64,000 nucleotides of DNA from Rhodoligotrophos appendicifer (GCF_007474605.1 NZ_VHKL01000009.1:302866-366865), one strand, 5' to 3'; positions 19,054-28,217 are shown, numbered from the stretch's first letter. Notes: a model not told the origin generated them from the letters alone. Translations and numbers: made by a program.

Positions 19054-20006
19054 CTCGGATGCATCAGCCGTGGATTGGTCAGGATCGACAGGATGTCCGC
19101 GCTGAGATTGAGCACGATATAGGTTCCCGCAAACAGCAGGCTGCAGGCTTGCACGACCGGAATATCCCGCTTTTGCACGGAATCCACCATCAGCTGCCCC
19201 AGCCCGGGATAGACGAAGACGACCTCCACCACCACGACGCCGACCACGAGATAGGCGAGGTTGATCACCACCACATTGATGATCGGAGCCAGCGCATTCG
19301 GCAGCGCATGGTGCACGATGATCCTTGGCCGTGACATTCCCTTCAGCGCCGCCATCTCGATATAGGGGCTGGCCAGGAGGTTGATGATCGCAGCGCGCGT
19401 CATCCGCATCATATGCGCCACCACCACCAGCGTCAGCGTCAACGCCGGCAGCGCCACGGAATGCAGCCTCTCCAGCAGGGGATCGCTCGGGCTTACATTG
19501 GAAATCGAGGGAAACCAGCCGAACCTGACCGACAGGAACATGATCAGGATGTAGGCGACGAAGAATTCCGGAAAGGAGATCGACGAGAGGGTGAGCACGT
19601 TCACCGCCCGGTCGAAAAACGAATTGCGGTACAAGGCCGCCAGCAAGCCCAGGATGAGGGCGATGGGGACCGAGATGATCGCGGCGACCACGGCCAGGAA
19701 CAGCGTGTTCATCAGCCGCGTTCCGATCAGCTCGGCAATCTGCCTCTTGTTCGCCAGCGACTGCCCGAAATCGCCCTGCAGCAGGCCGCCGAGCCATTGG
19801 AAGTACCGGACATGTGCCGGCAGGTCGAGACCGAGCTGTCGGCGCAGCGCCGCGACGGTTTCTGGCGTGGCAGACTGACCGAGGATTTCCGTGGCGATGT
19901 CGCCAGGCAGCAGCGAAACCCCGAGAAAGATGATCAGGGAGACCACCCACAGGATCAACAGGCCCAGCGCCAGGCGCTGGGCCACCATGATGGCGACCTT
20001 ACTCAT
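19050..20006 (-). CDS. ABC transporter permease, DppB-like
   Basis: A 318-residue inner-membrane permease with six predicted helices. The first one is ALGLLILWVVSLIIFLGVSLLPGD. The DppB hallmark ASPYIEMAALKGMSRPRIIVHHALPN (EAA-type loop, about 203-228) and the C-terminal LSADILSILTNPRL are present. It forms the membrane channel with the DppC-like protein encoded four bases away in overlapping phase. It lies 36 bp after the substrate-binding protein gene. Confidence 0.95.
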   Translation of the reverse strand: MSKVAIMVAQRLALGLLILWVVSLIIFLGVSLLPGDIATEILGQSATPETVAALRRQLGLDLPAHVRYFQWLGGLLQGDFGQSLANKRQIAELIGTRLMNTLFLAVVAAIISVPIALILGLLAALYRNSFFDRAVNVLTLSSISFPEFFVAYILIMFLSVRFGWFPSISNVSPSDPLLERLHSVALPALTLTLVVVAHMMRMTRAAIINLLASPYIEMAALKGMSRPRIIVHHALPNALAPIINVVVINLAYLVVGVVVVEVVFVYPGLGQLMVDSVQKRDIPVVQACSLLFAGTYIVLNLSADILSILTNPRLMHPR

Positions 20007-20042
20007 CGAGGCTCAATGGCACATATCCCCTCAAAGTCTGCT

Positions 20043-21632
20043 TTACGCCTCGTTGAACCACCAGCGCTCCGTGCAAGCCAGGCCGTCGAGATCGGAGCTG
20101 TTTCCGATCTGGTCATGCCCGACCTTCTTTGAGATGCCGTTCACGTAATTGGCGAACATCGGCATGACCGTGCCGCCGTCGTCGCGCACGAGTTCTTGCA
20201 TCCGGTAGTACATTTGCGCCCGCTTTGCCTCGTCCAGCTCGGCGCGTGCCTCGATCAGCAATGTGTTGAACTCCGCATTGTCCCAATGCGTGTCGTTCCA
20301 GCTGGCGCCCTTGGCATAGGTCGTCGAGAACATCGCGTCCTCGGTCGGGCGGCCCGACCAGTAGCAGAAGCACCACGGCTTCTTCATCCACACATTGTCC
20401 CAATAGCCGTCATTCGGTTCCCGGATGACATTGATGTCGATCCCCGCCGCGGCGGCATGCTCCTTGTAGAGGACTGCGGTATCCACGGCCCCTGAGAATG
20501 CGGCATCCGCGGTGGAGAGGTCGATCTTCAGGTTCTCCATCCCCGCCTTTTTGAGATGGAACTTGGCCTTCTCGGGATCATAGGCCCTCTGCTCCAGGTC
20601 CTTCGCATAATAGCGGTTGGCGGGACTGATCGGATGGTCGTTTCCGAGCTGGCCATAGCCGCGCAGGATGGTGTCCAGCAGCTTTTGCCGATCCACGGCA
20701 TATTTGAGCGCCAGCCTCACATCGACGTTGGACAGGGGATTGGTGTCCACCAGCATCGGGACGGTGTAATGCTGCGTGCCGGCGACGGAGACCACCTCCA
20801 GCTCCTGGTTCCGCTCCAGCAGATGCACGGTTTTCAAGTCGCAGCGATCCATCGCATGGATCTCGCCCGTGGTCAGCGCGTTGGTCCGCGCCGCCACGTC
20901 CTTGACCGAAAGGAACTCCGCGGAATCGAACCATCCGCGATCGGACCGGAAGAAGTTCGGGTTCTTCTTGGCCCGGGCAGTCACGCCATATTCTATGCCT
21001 TCCAGCACATAGGCGCCGCACCCGACCCCGGACGCATCCGTCTTGCCGTCTTTGGTCGGCATGATCGGAAGATGATAGTCGGAGAGGATATACGCGAAGT
21101 CGGCATTGCCTCCGCTCAGCGTGAAGACGACGGTATCCTTGCCGTCCGCTTTGATGTCTTTGATCGGATCGACGATGCCTTTCGCGGCGGATTTGCTGTC
21201 GGCGCCGCGGTGGTGATTGATGGAGTTCACCACGTCCTCGGCCTCGACGGTCTTGCCGTTGTGGAAGGTCACTCCCGGCTTGAGCTTGAATGTCCAGACC
21301 GTGGCATCGGGCGAAGGCTCCCAGCTCTCCGCCAGCACGCCGACCAGCTTGCCGTCATTGGTGACCTCGGTCATGTAGCCATGGATGGCATGGCCGACCA
21401 CCTGCAGATAGGTGTCGATATAGGTCGCCGGATCGATGGAGTCGGTGGTCGAGCCGCTCCCCATGGCGATTTTGAAATGACCGCCCTTTTTCGGCTCGGC
21501 GCGGGCGATTTGTGAGAACATGGTGCTGGCCATGGCGATCGTCACGCCGGATGCCACGGCGCCGACGATGAACTCGCGCCGGTTCAGCCGGCCGGCTTGC
21601 GCGAGAGCGTTCAACCGAAATAAATCTGACAT
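20043..21632 (-). CDS. Family 5 solute-binding protein with Tat signal (peptide ABC transporter)
   Basis: A 529-residue periplasmic binding protein. The N-terminus carries a twin-arginine signal LNRREFIVGAVASG (Arg18-Arg19). The mature protein has family 5 patterns: ESWEPSPDATVWTFKLKPGVTFHNG near residue 105, NPLSNVDVRLALKYAVDR near 295 and a conserved C-terminal fold. It would deliver a peptide-like or amide-like solute to the downstream permeases and ATPase. It is the first gene of the operon. The divergent ground upstream (21633-21954) must hold the promoter. Export by Tat instead of Sec is common in this family for alphaproteobacteria. Confidence 0.95.
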   Translation of the reverse strand: MSDLFRLNALAQAGRLNRREFIVGAVASGVTIAMASTMFSQIARAEPKKGGHFKIAMGSGSTTDSIDPATYIDTYLQVVGHAIHGYMTEVTNDGKLVGVLAESWEPSPDATVWTFKLKPGVTFHNGKTVEAEDVVNSINHHRGADSKSAAKGIVDPIKDIKADGKDTVVFTLSGGNADFAYILSDYHLPIMPTKDGKTDASGVGCGAYVLEGIEYGVTARAKKNPNFFRSDRGWFDSAEFLSVKDVAARTNALTTGEIHAMDRCDLKTVHLLERNQELEVVSVAGTQHYTVPMLVDTNPLSNVDVRLALKYAVDRQKLLDTILRGYGQLGNDHPISPANRYYAKDLEQRAYDPEKAKFHLKKAGMENLKIDLSTADAAFSGAVDTAVLYKEHAAAAGIDINVIREPNDGYWDNVWMKKPWCFCYWSGRPTEDAMFSTTYAKGASWNDTHWDNAEFNTLLIEARAELDEAKRAQMYYRMQELVRDDGGTVMPMFANYVNGISKKVGHDQIGNSSDLDGLACTERWWFNEA

Positions 21633-21954
21633 TTAGACACACCTCCCAGTGCGGCACTCGCTGTCAGCGTCATTCGGAGATCGGATATGTGCCAGCATGC
21701 CGCTTCCATGAAAGCGGCGGCTTGGATCCGTAGAACCAGTCCACGTCGGTCGCGCCTTTGCGCCGGCTCTGTGGCGGATTTCTAGCCCCTTGCGGGTGTT
21801 TATTCTCCGATTGGACGCCCAACCCTCACCGGCTCCTACGCAACCACGCTCCCGCGTTGCGGTCAACGGCAAAACCAACCTGCCGGATTAACAGATGGTA
21901 GGGCAAGAGCATGGCCGGATGACGCCCGAATGAGGTTTCCGGAGCCGGAATCGT
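21633..21954. other. Intergenic region upstream of the peptide transporter operon
   Basis: This 322-bp stretch separates the 5' end of the solute-binding protein gene from the 3' end of chrR. It must hold the operon promoter on the minus strand, but I could not pick a convincing -35/-10 pair. No RNA gene or repeat was recognised. A short minus-strand frame exists (21633-21878) but has no ribosome site or family signature. Confidence 0.5.
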
Positions 21955-22623
21955 TCAGATTCGGAAGAAGGGCTGCGCCAATCGCAGGAATATACCACTG
22001 AATTTCAATGGCTCTTCGAGGGCGACGAGGCAGATGCAATCCATGTCCTTGCCGACCACCGGCCGGTGCTCCACGTCGCTGCCGAGATCGGCGATGTCGC
22101 CCATGCCGAAGCGACCGAGCTGGTCATGGTAGGATCCTCGCAGCACGAGCGTCATCTCGCCGGCCCGATGGGTATGGCGCGGCATGGCTCTGCCCGCAGC
22201 GATCTTCATGAGCATCAGCTTGCCATGGGAAGCAGGCGCCAGAGCAATCTCCTGGACGGATACGCCGGGGGCGATCTTCCGCCATCGTATATGGTCCAGG
22301 GAGGTGCCCAGCAATCGGCACAAGGGCCTCGGCAAGCCCAATTCATGGGCAGCGGTCGTTGCCTTCGAGGGTTGGCGTGTAATCTTTCGCTCTTCGCAGG
22401 CGCCGATCCGGTCCATGACCGACTTCAGGCAATCTCCCTTGACCGGCACCGCGTCGATGCGGTCGATCATGGCGCCTCCGGTCTCCTCGTGCCGCCGCAC
22501 CTCCTTCTGGCAGTTGGGGCACCACGCCACGTGTGAGGCCACGACGACGGACAACGCCTCGTTGAGCGTGCCGGCCGCATAAGCCATCAAAGTACAGCAA
22601 TCTGGATGGTGGTTGATCCTCAC
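21955..22623 (-). CDS. chrR: ChrR-family zinc anti-sigma factor with cupin domain
   Basis: A 222-residue anti-sigma factor. The N-terminal zinc site follows the ZAS pattern His-x3-Cys-x2-Cys (SHVAWCPNC: His31, Cys35, Cys38, with His residues near 5-6). A C-terminal cupin fold (about 130-215) has HTHRAGEMTLVLRGSY. In Rhodobacter, ChrR holds RpoE inactive and is lost on singlet-oxygen exposure. Here the gene overlaps the rpoE stop by four bases (ATGA), which supports stoichiometric expression. Whether this pair answers to singlet oxygen or another oxidant cannot be seen from the sequence. Confidence 0.93.
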   Translation of the reverse strand: MRINHHPDCCTLMAYAAGTLNEALSVVVASHVAWCPNCQKEVRRHEETGGAMIDRIDAVPVKGDCLKSVMDRIGACEERKITRQPSKATTAAHELGLPRPLCRLLGTSLDHIRWRKIAPGVSVQEIALAPASHGKLMLMKIAAGRAMPRHTHRAGEMTLVLRGSYHDQLGRFGMGDIADLGSDVEHRPVVGKDMDCICLVALEEPLKFSGIFLRLAQPFFRI

Positions 22624-23201
22624 GCGCGATTCCCCAAGGCCTCGCGCAGTTTTTGATAGGCGAGCCGCATCCTCGACTTGACCGTGCCCAAAGGAACCTC
22701 CAGACGCTCCGCGATCTCCGCTTGGGAGAGATCGTCGACATATGCCAGAGAGATGACGTCGAGCTGGTCTTTCGGCAAGGTCTCAATTGCATCGGCGACT
22801 TGCGTTTCCTGCTCGTGCCGGATCAATTCCTCCTCGCTGCTGGGTTCGTCGGAGGCCTCGTCATAGTCGTCGATGTCATAGAAGATCTCTGCCGACTGGC
22901 GGCGCAACCGGTCGATTCTCAGGTTTCGGGCGATGGTATAGATCCAGGTGGTGACGCTGCCTTTGCCCGGCGAATAGAGCCGTGCCTTGTTCCAGACGGC
23001 GAGCATCGTTTCCTGCACGAGCTCTTCGGCGACATCTGCGTCGACCCCCTTGCGCATCATGAACCCTTTCAGTCGGGGCGCATAATGGGAAAAGAGCTGC
23101 GCAAAGGCCTCCCGGTCCCCTTTGGCGACATTCGCGACAAGGCTCGCCATCGCGTGCTGCAGGAGCGGATTGTCTTGGCGCTGTTTGGTGTCGTCTGTCA
23201 T
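22620..23201 (-). CDS. rpoE: ECF RNA polymerase sigma factor, RpoE (ChrR-controlled)
   Basis: A 193-residue group 4 sigma factor. Region 2 carries DVAEELVQETMLAVWNKA and WIYTIARNLRIDRLRR (about residues 55-105). Region 4 carries LPKDQLDVISLAYVDDLSQAEIAERL and VPLGTVKSRMRLAYQKLRE (about 135-190). The acidic linker (DIDDYDEASDEPSSEEE) lies between. It would direct polymerase to an oxidative-stress regulon when freed from ChrR. The upstream 183-bp divergent region is shared with the Tim44-like gene. I looked there for the Rhodobacter-type -35 TGATCC and saw one copy (minus strand, near 23235-23240), without a convincing -10. Confidence 0.94.
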   Translation of the reverse strand: MTDDTKQRQDNPLLQHAMASLVANVAKGDREAFAQLFSHYAPRLKGFMMRKGVDADVAEELVQETMLAVWNKARLYSPGKGSVTTWIYTIARNLRIDRLRRQSAEIFYDIDDYDEASDEPSSEEELIRHEQETQVADAIETLPKDQLDVISLAYVDDLSQAEIAERLEVPLGTVKSRMRLAYQKLREALGNRA

Positions 23202-23384
23202 GGCGGAGCGCTTGCCGGGACATTCATGAGGTGATCAGCCGGATCACGCGCTGGGATTCAAGCATACCGTCCGCGACGGGGTTCTGGCAACGCGCGGATA
23301 ATTTATTTCGGGCAAACCGGGAATTCCGGCATGTATCGCCTATATAATAGTCAACGACGACTTACGGTTCAGGAAGGATGAGTA

Positions 23385-24347
23385 ATGCTGGTTTCCCGGT
23401 CCCGCAATTGGGTTGCCGCTCTGTTGGTGGCCATGACCTTCGGCGTGATCATGGTGGATGTGGCGGAAGCTCGGCGTGGCGGCAGCTTTGGCAGCCGTGG
23501 CTCGCGGACGTTCCAGGCACCGCCGACGACGAACGCACTCCCGCGCCAGACGGCCCCGGTGGATCGCTCCATGACGCCGCGCACGCAGACACAGGCTCAG
23601 CCGGGGGCCATGCAGGCCCAGGCGCAGCGGCCGGGGCTGTTTGGCGGTATGGCCGGCGGACTTCTGGGCGGATTGGCTCTTGGTGGCTTGATCGGCATGC
23701 TGATGGGCAATGGCCTGGGCGGAATGACCGGCTTTCTCGGGCTTCTCCTCCAACTGGGCCTCGTATTTCTGGTGGTCAGCTTCCTGATGCGCCGGTTTCG
23801 CGGACAGCAGGCCCCTGCTGTCGCGGGTGGTGCCCCCATGTACCGCGAACAGAGTGAGCCACAGCCGTGGTTCGACATCGGTCGGGCCGGCACCTCGGCT
23901 TCGGCCGCGCCGAAAGTCGCCCGCTCCCAATGGGCCAATGACGAGGTCGGCATCACCGAAACGGATCTTGATACTTTCGAGCACATGCTGACCGAGATCC
24001 AGTCGGCCTTTGGCCGCGAGGACTATGCCAGGCTGCGGGAGCTGACGACGCCGGAGATCATGTCCTACATGTCCGAAGAACTCAGCCAGAACGCCGTTCA
24101 GGGCTTGCGGAACGAGGTCACGGACGTGAAGCTTCTGCAAGGCGACATCGCTGAAGCTTGGTCTGAAGACGGGGACGACTACGCCACCGTCGCCATGCAT
24201 TATTCCAGCAAGGACGCCATGGTCGAACGGGAATCGGGACGTGTCGTCGGCGGCACGCGGGACGAAGCGACCGAGACCGGCGAAATGTGGACCTTCGTGC
24301 GGCCTACCGGTGGCGAATGGAAACTGTCCGCCATCCAGGAAGCCTGA
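23385..24347 (+). CDS. Tim44-like domain membrane protein
   Basis: A 320-residue protein. A signal-like N-terminus (LLVAMTFGVIMVDVAEA) is followed by a low-complexity Gln/Thr/Arg region, a glycine-rich hydrophobic double stretch (about 80-130, GGMAGGLLGGLALGG) and the C-terminal Tim44-like domain (about 190-320, AFGREDYARLRELTTPEIMSYM). In mitochondria the domain docks Hsp70 at the import channel. The bacterial relatives are membrane-bound and poorly understood. ATG 23385 follows AGGAAGG closely. A TATAAT-like box at 23343-23348 is suitably placed for its promoter. It converges with the lipid kinase (3 bp apart). Confidence 0.88.
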   Translation: MLVSRSRNWVAALLVAMTFGVIMVDVAEARRGGSFGSRGSRTFQAPPTTNALPRQTAPVDRSMTPRTQTQAQPGAMQAQAQRPGLFGGMAGGLLGGLALGGLIGMLMGNGLGGMTGFLGLLLQLGLVFLVVSFLMRRFRGQQAPAVAGGAPMYREQSEPQPWFDIGRAGTSASAAPKVARSQWANDEVGITETDLDTFEHMLTEIQSAFGREDYARLRELTTPEIMSYMSEELSQNAVQGLRNEVTDVKLLQGDIAEAWSEDGDDYATVAMHYSSKDAMVERESGRVVGGTRDEATETGEMWTFVRPTGGEWKLSAIQEA

Positions 24348-24350
24348 GCG

Positions 24351-25217
24351 CTATTCGCTTCCCTCTGACACGAACACTGTGACCGCACGCCGCCGGATCT
24401 TGAATGTTGCCGGCGTGCGGGTGACGATCTCACCATCGGCATTGACCGCATGGCTCCGTCGCGTCCGCACGGTGAGCCCAGTGGTGCTGAAGGCTCTTAC
24501 ATTCTTCCATCGCCCCTGCGTGCCGCGTCGCAGCGCCGGCAGCAGCGCAATGAGTTCGGCCCAGTGGCTGATCTCCAAGCTGTAGACGTCCAGTCGGCCA
24601 TCATCCGGCTGGGCACTGGTCTCCACCGTCATGCCGCCGCCATAGAACCGTCCGTTGCCCACGGAAATCTGCAGCGTTCTCGCTTGTTCGATGATCCCGT
24701 CATGCTCGATGAACGCCGTAAAGGGTCTGCTTTGCGCAAGAAGGCGCGACGCGGCGACGCCATATCCGAGCTTCCCCCACCGCTTCTTCGCCTCCGAAGT
24801 CAGGATCCGGGCCAGTTCGGCGCTGAAACCGATGCTCGCGACGTTGAAGTAGAGATGTCCGTTGACGTCTCCCAGATCGAGCTCCCGGGTGACGCCCCCG
24901 AGAATGACTTTTGCGGCCTCGAGGGGCGATGCCGGCAGTCCGAGCGTCCGTGCGAGGTCGTTCGCGGTTCCGAGCGGCAGGATCCCGAACGGCAGCTTGG
25001 TATCCGCAAGCCCCGGGGCCGCGGTGTTCATCGTGCCGTCTCCACCGCCGACGATCACGAGGTCGCACGTGTCGGCATTGCGGCGAATGACGTCCGCGAA
25101 GCTGTCCTGCTCGTTCACATGCGGCTCTATGACCTCCATCCCCCCGTTGCGCAGGAGCTCGATGACGTCGTCGATCCGCCCTGCCCCGTTGCGGGCACGC
25201 TTGTTCACAAGCAGCAT
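24351..25217 (-). CDS. YegS/diacylglycerol-kinase-family lipid kinase
   Basis: A 288-residue DAGK-catalytic-domain protein. The nucleotide site is VGGGDGTMN (GGGDGT at residues 57-62), followed by LPLGTANDLARTLG, a hallmark of YegS/BmrU kinases. The C-terminal beta-sandwich (GNGRFYGGGMTVET, NADGEIV) is complete. It phosphorylates a lipid such as phosphatidylglycerol or diacylglycerol, or a sphingoid base. The substrate is unknown. It sits alone between convergent Tim44-like and divergent TerC-family genes. Confidence 0.93.
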   Translation of the reverse strand: MLLVNKRARNGAGRIDDVIELLRNGGMEVIEPHVNEQDSFADVIRRNADTCDLVIVGGGDGTMNTAAPGLADTKLPFGILPLGTANDLARTLGLPASPLEAAKVILGGVTRELDLGDVNGHLYFNVASIGFSAELARILTSEAKKRWGKLGYGVAASRLLAQSRPFTAFIEHDGIIEQARTLQISVGNGRFYGGGMTVETSAQPDDGRLDVYSLEISHWAELIALLPALRRGTQGRWKNVRAFSTTGLTVRTRRSHAVNADGEIVTRTPATFKIRRRAVTVFVSEGSE

Positions 25218-25551
25218 GGCTGTTTTAGTGATGATGCTCGGGCTCCTGCTTTGGCACTAGACGATGCAAATGGCGGTGTTTTGAGGCGAGAGCAAGAACG
25301 CTCTTGCTCTTCATTCGATCCCGATCTCTTTTTCTTGAGCACGAACCCGTTTCACCTTAAATAGGCGCGCCAGGCCGGGCCCCTCTGGCAGCTTTACGCA
25401 AAGCTGTGATGTCGGACTGGGCGACCACAGAGTGGCCGCCCGATGCGTTGCAAGTTGGATGAGACGTGGTTTCGTGCCGCGTCGCGTCGAAATTGGATCG
25501 TCTTGGGCGTGTCGTTCTTGTTTGTCTCGAAGACAGCTAAGGGCGTTTCCG
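25218..25551. other. Divergent intergenic region ahead of the TerC-family gene
   Basis: This 334-bp region contains a perfect 9-bp stem (AGAGCAAGA/TCTTGCTCT) with loop ACGC at 25289-25310, followed by a CT-rich stretch. It also holds imperfect GC-rich inverted repeats between 25370 and 25445. TerC/YkoY-type genes are often controlled by manganese riboswitches of the yybP-ykoY class, but I could not find the conserved core of that RNA here. No coding frame is credible. Confidence 0.45.
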
Positions 25552-26205
25552 ATGTTCGATTTTATCACCGCCGAAATGTTGGCGGCGCTTGCTCAGGTCA
25601 TTATGATCGACTTGGTCCTGGCGGGCGACAACGCGATTGTCATCGGCCTCGCCGCGGCAGGATTGCCGAAAGAGCAGCGCAATAAGGCCATTCTCATAGG
25701 GATTATTGCAGCCACTGTGCTGCGAATAATTCTCGCCGGCCTCACCACGCAGCTTCTTCAGATCGTCGGCCTCCTCTTCGCCGGCGGCCTGTTGCTTCTG
25801 TGGGTCAGCTGGAAGATGTGGCGAGAGCTCCGCGCCGGTCCCCACGAGGAACATCCCGAGGGCGACGCATTGGCCGAAAACGGTGCGGCGACCGCGCCCG
25901 GTCGTCCGCGGAAGACCTTTGCCCAGGCCGCTTGGCAGATCATCATTGCTGACCTCTCGATGTCGCTCGACAACGTGCTGGCGGTGGCCGGCGCAGCGCG
26001 CGAGCATCCCGGCGTTCTTGTCTTCGGCTTGGCCTTGTCCATCGCCCTGATGGGCCTGGCGGCCACGTTCATCGCCCGGTTGCTCCAGAGGCATCGGTGG
26101 ATCGCCTATGTGGGTTTGGCGATCATCCTCTACGTCGCTCTGGAGATGGTCTACCGTGGCGCCGTGGAGGTCTGGCCCCATCTGGGCTTTGCGGCTACTG
26201 GATGA
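25552..26205 (+). CDS. TerC-family integral membrane protein (YjbE/YkoY type)
   Basis: A 217-residue membrane protein with about six to seven helices. The family hallmark acidic pairs occur twice: MIDLVLAGDNAIVIGLA (about residues 18-34) and IIADLSMSLDNVLAVAGAA (about 130-148). Relatives export manganese or supply metal to exported enzymes. A charged loop (EEHPEGDALAENGAAT) separates the halves. I took ATG 25552 over the open frame to 25432, because the protein begins with the family's short polar lead. It is 22 bp ahead of the extensin-like gene. Confidence 0.92.
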   Translation: MFDFITAEMLAALAQVIMIDLVLAGDNAIVIGLAAAGLPKEQRNKAILIGIIAATVLRIILAGLTTQLLQIVGLLFAGGLLLLWVSWKMWRELRAGPHEEHPEGDALAENGAATAPGRPRKTFAQAAWQIIIADLSMSLDNVLAVAGAAREHPGVLVFGLALSIALMGLAATFIARLLQRHRWIAYVGLAIILYVALEMVYRGAVEVWPHLGFAATG

Positions 26206-26227
26206 CCGGCCGGCGTAGCGAGGCTCA

Positions 26228-26923
26228 TTGATCCGCTTTTTGTTCTTTGCGCTCCTCGTCATTTTGGGTCTCTTCGCTTGGCTCGCCTGGCGGGGAGACT
26301 TGGTGGTGCCGCCGGAATGGAACCCCTGGGCTCCGCTCGATATCCAGGCTGAACCCAACCTCCTGACGCCGTTCAAGCTGCGCAAGGTGCGAGGCGACCC
26401 CGGCTTGTGTCGGGCCGCTCTGCTGACGTCCGATTTCGACTTCGTCCCCGCTCCGGATCGGAGCAGCGACACGGGGTGCGGCGTGAGCAATGCCGTGGAG
26501 GTGACGGAGTCCATGCTGAAGTTCAACGCTCCCTTCACCGCCACATGCCCGGTCGCTGTCGCGCTGGCGATGACGGAACGCCATGTCATCCTGCCGGCTG
26601 CGCGGGAGATTCTGGGGACCGAGGTCACGGCTCTGGATCACTTCGGAACCTATTCCTGCCGGAACATCAATCACAGCGCGTCGCGCCGGAGAAGCCAGCA
26701 TGCCACCGCCAATGCGATCGACATTGCTGCCTTTCGCATGGCGGATGGCCGCATGATTTCGCTCACCTCGGGCTGGGACGGCGATACCGACGCAAGCCGC
26801 TTCCTTCGCCGCGTTCGGGACGGGGCCTGTCGATTCTTCAAGGTGGTTCTCAGTCCCGACTACAACGCGGCCCACCGCGACCACTTCCATTTCGACATGG
26901 GTCCCTACTCCACATGTCGCTGA
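26228..26923 (+). CDS. Extensin-like family protein (C-terminal domain)
   Basis: A 231-residue protein with one N-terminal hydrophobic anchor (FLFFALLVILGLFAWLAW) and the extensin-like C domain (about 55-230). Recognisable pieces are DTGCGV, TCPVAVAL, NHSASRRRSQHATANAIDI and the C-terminal HRDHFHFDMGP. The conserved His and Asp positions resemble zinc peptidases of the VanY/LAS type, so peptidoglycan cutting is possible but unproven. The start is TTG at 26228 with a weak ribosome site. It heads a run of four cell-envelope genes on the plus strand. Confidence 0.88.
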   Translation: MIRFLFFALLVILGLFAWLAWRGDLVVPPEWNPWAPLDIQAEPNLLTPFKLRKVRGDPGLCRAALLTSDFDFVPAPDRSSDTGCGVSNAVEVTESMLKFNAPFTATCPVAVALAMTERHVILPAAREILGTEVTALDHFGTYSCRNINHSASRRRSQHATANAIDIAAFRMADGRMISLTSGWDGDTDASRFLRRVRDGACRFFKVVLSPDYNAAHRDHFHFDMGPYSTCR

Positions 26924-26998
26924 GACAGTTGACCGCACGGATAATTTTGTGACTATGGCGACGGGGCAGCGGCGGCCGTGTTTCGATTGGAGGGGATG

Positions 26999-27640
26999 AT
27001 GGCGATCTCACGCAGAACATTTCTCGCCGGAGCGGCGGTCTCGGCGGCATCGGGATGGGCCGCGCCGAGCTTTTCTCAGGGTTTCAACACCGCGGTGTTC
27101 TTCGCAGGGAACACGGTGGACAATGGCGTCACCTATCAGGCGACGAACTTCGCCAAGATCGATCCTCGGTGGAAACGCCAGATCGTGCCCTATGATTCGA
27201 TCGAGCCTCAGGGCACGATTGTTGTCGATACGACCAATCATCACCTCTACGTGATCTTCGAGAACAAGACCGCGCTTCGGTATGGCGTCGGCGTCGGCAA
27301 GGAAGGCTTCAAGTGGTATGGCCGCGCTCGGGTCGACCGCAAGGCGATCTGGCCGACCTGGACCCCGCCGCCGGAGATGCTGCTGCGTCGCCCGGAATTG
27401 CCGCGGTTTGTAGAGGGCGGTGCGGGCAATCCGCTGGGTCCTCGCGCGCTTTATCTCTACCGTGACGCCAGCGATCTTGGATATCGCATCCACGGAACTG
27501 TGGAGCCTTGGAGCATCGGGCATGATGTATCCAGCGGCTGCATCCGCATGTTTAATGAGGACATCATCGACCTTTACCAGCGGTGCCCGAAGGGAACCAA
27601 GGTTTTGGTTCTGCGGCATCTGGGGTCAAAGGACGCCTGA
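26999..27640 (+). CDS. L,D-transpeptidase (YkuD domain) with Tat-like signal
   Basis: A 213-residue exported enzyme. The N-terminus SRRTFLAGAAVSAASGWAAP is a Tat-type signal. The YkuD domain holds the catalytic motif IHGTVEPWSIGHDVSSGCIRM, with nucleophilic Cys and conserved His. It cross-links peptidoglycan through meso-DAP residues or attaches lipoproteins to the wall. GGAGGGG lies directly upstream. ATG 26999 gives better spacing than ATG 26996. It belongs to an envelope cluster with the extensin-like, Pal-like and MltB-like genes. Confidence 0.94.
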   Translation: MAISRRTFLAGAAVSAASGWAAPSFSQGFNTAVFFAGNTVDNGVTYQATNFAKIDPRWKRQIVPYDSIEPQGTIVVDTTNHHLYVIFENKTALRYGVGVGKEGFKWYGRARVDRKAIWPTWTPPPEMLLRRPELPRFVEGGAGNPLGPRALYLYRDASDLGYRIHGTVEPWSIGHDVSSGCIRMFNEDIIDLYQRCPKGTKVLVLRHLGSKDA

Positions 27641-27686
27641 CGCGTCGAATGGGGCGGGGAATTTTTCAGTGACGACCTTCCATCCT

Positions 27687-28190
27687 ATGGTGAGATCGGC
27701 CCTAGCGGCGGTGTCCCTGATCGTGACGAGTATCGCCTTGGCAGGCTGCGGCGGCGGGGCGGGTTCGCCGTCGGCCCCCGTGCCGGCCGCCGTGAGCAAT
27801 CAGGCGAGCTTGACGTCTCCCGGCACCGAAGAAGACTTCATGGTCAATATCGGTCGCCGGACATATTTCACCGAGGGCTCGGCAAATCTCGACTCGACCG
27901 CCAAGGTGACTCTGGAGAAGCAGGCAGCTTGGCTCTCGCAGAACCCTCAATGGCCGATCAAGATCCAAGGCTTCGCGGACGACCCGGGCAATGCGGCGGC
28001 CAATGTGAGCCTATCGCAAAAGCGGGCGGAGGCCGTTCGCAACTATCTCGTCTCTCTTGGAGTGGCTCCCGAACGCATCTCGGTAAAAGGCTACGGTCGC
28101 GAGCGGCTGATCCAGGATTGTCCCGACATCAGTTGCAAGTCGCAGAACCGCAGAGTGATCACAAATCTGCAAGATGAGCCCATAGGCTAG
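27687..28190 (+). CDS. Pal/OmpA-family peptidoglycan-associated lipoprotein
   Basis: A 167-residue lipoprotein. The signal ends in the lipobox ALAGC (Cys20). The OmpA-C domain (about 55-165) holds TYFTEGSANLDSTAKVTLEKQA, IQGFADDPGN, NVSLSQKRAEAVRNYLVSLGV and SQNRRVI, with the Asp and Arg that bind diaminopimelate. It tethers the outer membrane to the wall. Unlike the main Pal, no tol genes are nearby, so it may be a second copy. GTG 27669 is an in-frame alternative start. Confidence 0.9.
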   Translation: MVRSALAAVSLIVTSIALAGCGGGAGSPSAPVPAAVSNQASLTSPGTEEDFMVNIGRRTYFTEGSANLDSTAKVTLEKQAAWLSQNPQWPIKIQGFADDPGNAAANVSLSQKRAEAVRNYLVSLGVAPERISVKGYGRERLIQDCPDISCKSQNRRVITNLQDEPIG

Positions 28191-28217
28191 GCGTAAGGAT
28201 CGTCTGTTCAGGTCGAT

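Noticed and set aside
18109..19950. Extending the DppC-like permease to a 613-codon frame
   Set aside because: The extra part overlaps the DppB-like permease and has no protein-like pattern; the ATGA overlap fixes the start at 19053.
25311..25551. yybP-ykoY manganese riboswitch ahead of the TerC-family gene
   Set aside because: The conserved core could not be found by eye; only generic GC-rich pairing is present.
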